NCBI GenBank assembly: GCA_017481185.1
Contig: JAFUPO010000089.1
Coordinates: forward strand, 1 to 6,818
From: Clostridia bacterium
Lineage (GTDB): Bacteria; Bacillota_A; Clostridia; Christensenellales; Aristaeellaceae
Direction of reading: 5' to 3'
Length of the DNA stretch: 6,818 bases
Positions 6,413-6,818 of this stretch are shown piece by piece. Below the pieces are notes generated by a model, which was not told the DNA's origin, ran no database searches, and worked only from the letters and a program-made list of their open reading frames with translations. The position numbers and the translations under genes are program-made. The first letter of the stretch is position 1. The number at the start of each line of letters is the position of its first letter.

Positions 6413-6430
6413 TTAACGCACCAGCGTTAA
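6413..6430 (-). promoter_or_regulatory. Perfect palindrome/stem-loop just before the binding-protein gene
   Basis: TTAACGC (6413-6419) and GCGTTAA (6424-6430) form a 7-4-7 inverted repeat in the 60-base gap between permease and binding-protein genes. It ends 8 bases before the binding-protein ribosome site. It could be an operator or an mRNA processing or stabilising hairpin. I see no clear -35/-10 pair in the gap. Confidence 0.6.
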
Positions 6431-6448
6431 TTCACGATAAGGATAACG

Positions 6449-6818
6449 TTATTTGATGCCCACTTTAGTGATGCCCTGCACAAAGTACTTTTGCAGGCAT
6501 ACAAACAGGGCCAGAACCGGCAGGGTGATGATGGTGGACATGGCCAGTATCTCCTGCCACTGGATGCCCAGGTCCACATCCAGCATACTGCGCAGGCCGG
6601 TCTGAACGGTACGCAATTCCATGCTGTTGGTGATAATCATGGGCCACAGGTAACTGTTCCAGTTGTTGATAAAGCCGATGATGGCAATAGTGGCCAAGGC
6701 GCTTTTGCCAAGGGGAAGAATGATGCGGAAAAAGGTTTTCAGATCGGTAGCTCCGTCAATGCGGGCAGACTCGATCAGTGCATCGGGGATGGTCATGTAA
6801 AATTGGCGAAGGAGAAAA
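6449..6818 (-). CDS. ugpE: ABC transporter permease, MalG/UgpE type, N-terminal part outside the window
   Basis: The last 122 residues of a binding-protein-dependent permease; the frame is open through the right edge, so the start is outside the window. The fragment opens with FLLRQFYMTIPDALIESARIDGA, the EAA loop that docks on the ATPase, continuing to the conserved G and ILPL. Next come two membrane segments: one around SALATIAIIGFINNWNSYLWPMII (with NNWNSYLWP) and the last around EILAMSTIITLPVLALFVC. The tail YFVQGITKVGIK is typical of the MalG/UgpE group. Residues 1-7 of the fragment (FLLRQFY) belong to the conserved loop, so the in-frame ATG at 6796 is internal and not the real start. 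The gene precedes the binding-protein gene by 60 bases on the same strand. The UgpE name rests on neighbours; a sugar transporter of the same family would look alike here. Confidence 0.9.
   Translation of the reverse strand, partial: FLLRQFYMTIPDALIESARIDGATDLKTFFRIILPLGKSALATIAIIGFINNWNSYLWPMIITNSMELRTVQTGLRSMLDVDLGIQWQEILAMSTIITLPVLALFVCLQKYFVQGITKVGIK

Noticed and set aside
5957..6430. Open frame of 157 codons on the plus strand
   Set aside because: It is antisense to the N-terminal half of the binding-protein gene, with no domain and no ribosome site of its own.
6443..6452. ATAACGTTAT as a LacI-type operator
   Set aside because: It is a 10-base palindrome with a central CG, but it overlaps the permease stop codon, is short, and has no promoter beside it.
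6449..6796. Permease as a complete 115-residue gene from ATG 6796
   Set aside because: The frame continues upstream to the window edge with conserved EAA-loop residues (FLLRQFY), so the ATG is internal and the gene is cut by the window.

Overview
The window looks like a chromosomal segment of a Gram-positive, probably clostridial, bacterium of moderate GC content. This rests on the strong AGGAGG-type ribosome sites, a Rex redox repressor, a LytTR response regulator, a membrane-anchored VanW protein and intrinsic terminators with clear T-tracts. The genus cannot be told from the sequence. No tRNA, rRNA, CRISPR array, insertion sequence or phage gene is visible.

Layout. (1) Positions 1-1054, plus strand: the tail of an unrecognised ORF cut by the left edge overlaps by four bases (TTGA) the TTG start of a LytTR response regulator. 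A strong terminator follows. (2) Positions 1065-4340, plus strand: a near-perfect sigma-A-type promoter, with an extended -10 and two inverted repeats, drives rex, a VanW/PG-binding membrane protein and a TetR-family regulator. The three genes are closely spaced and look like one transcription unit, which ends in a terminator that can act in both directions. (3) Positions 4351-6818, minus strand, reading right to left: the C-terminal part of an ABC permease (UgpE/MalG type), its solute-binding protein (UgpB-like) and a cytoplasmic glycerophosphodiester phosphodiesterase (UgpQ-like). This is the gene set of a Ugp-type system that imports glycerol-3-phosphate or glycerophosphodiesters and hydrolyses the diesters inside the cell. 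The other permease and the ATPase, if present, lie outside the window.

How the parts may work together. The middle unit combines NADH/NAD+ sensing (Rex), an envelope protein of unproven activity (VanW) and an unusually cysteine-rich TetR regulator. That fits coordination of envelope state with redox state, but the link is inference from gene order. The ugp-like unit has a perfect stem-loop on each side of the binding-protein gene, a common arrangement for raising binding-protein mRNA above that of its neighbours.

Most of the window is ordinary conserved gene content. I see no convincing new multi-gene system. The points most worth a second look are the regulatory palindromes around rex, the leader that could hide the vanW ribosome site, the cysteine-rich TetR, and the left-edge ORF with a repeated DPCH motif.
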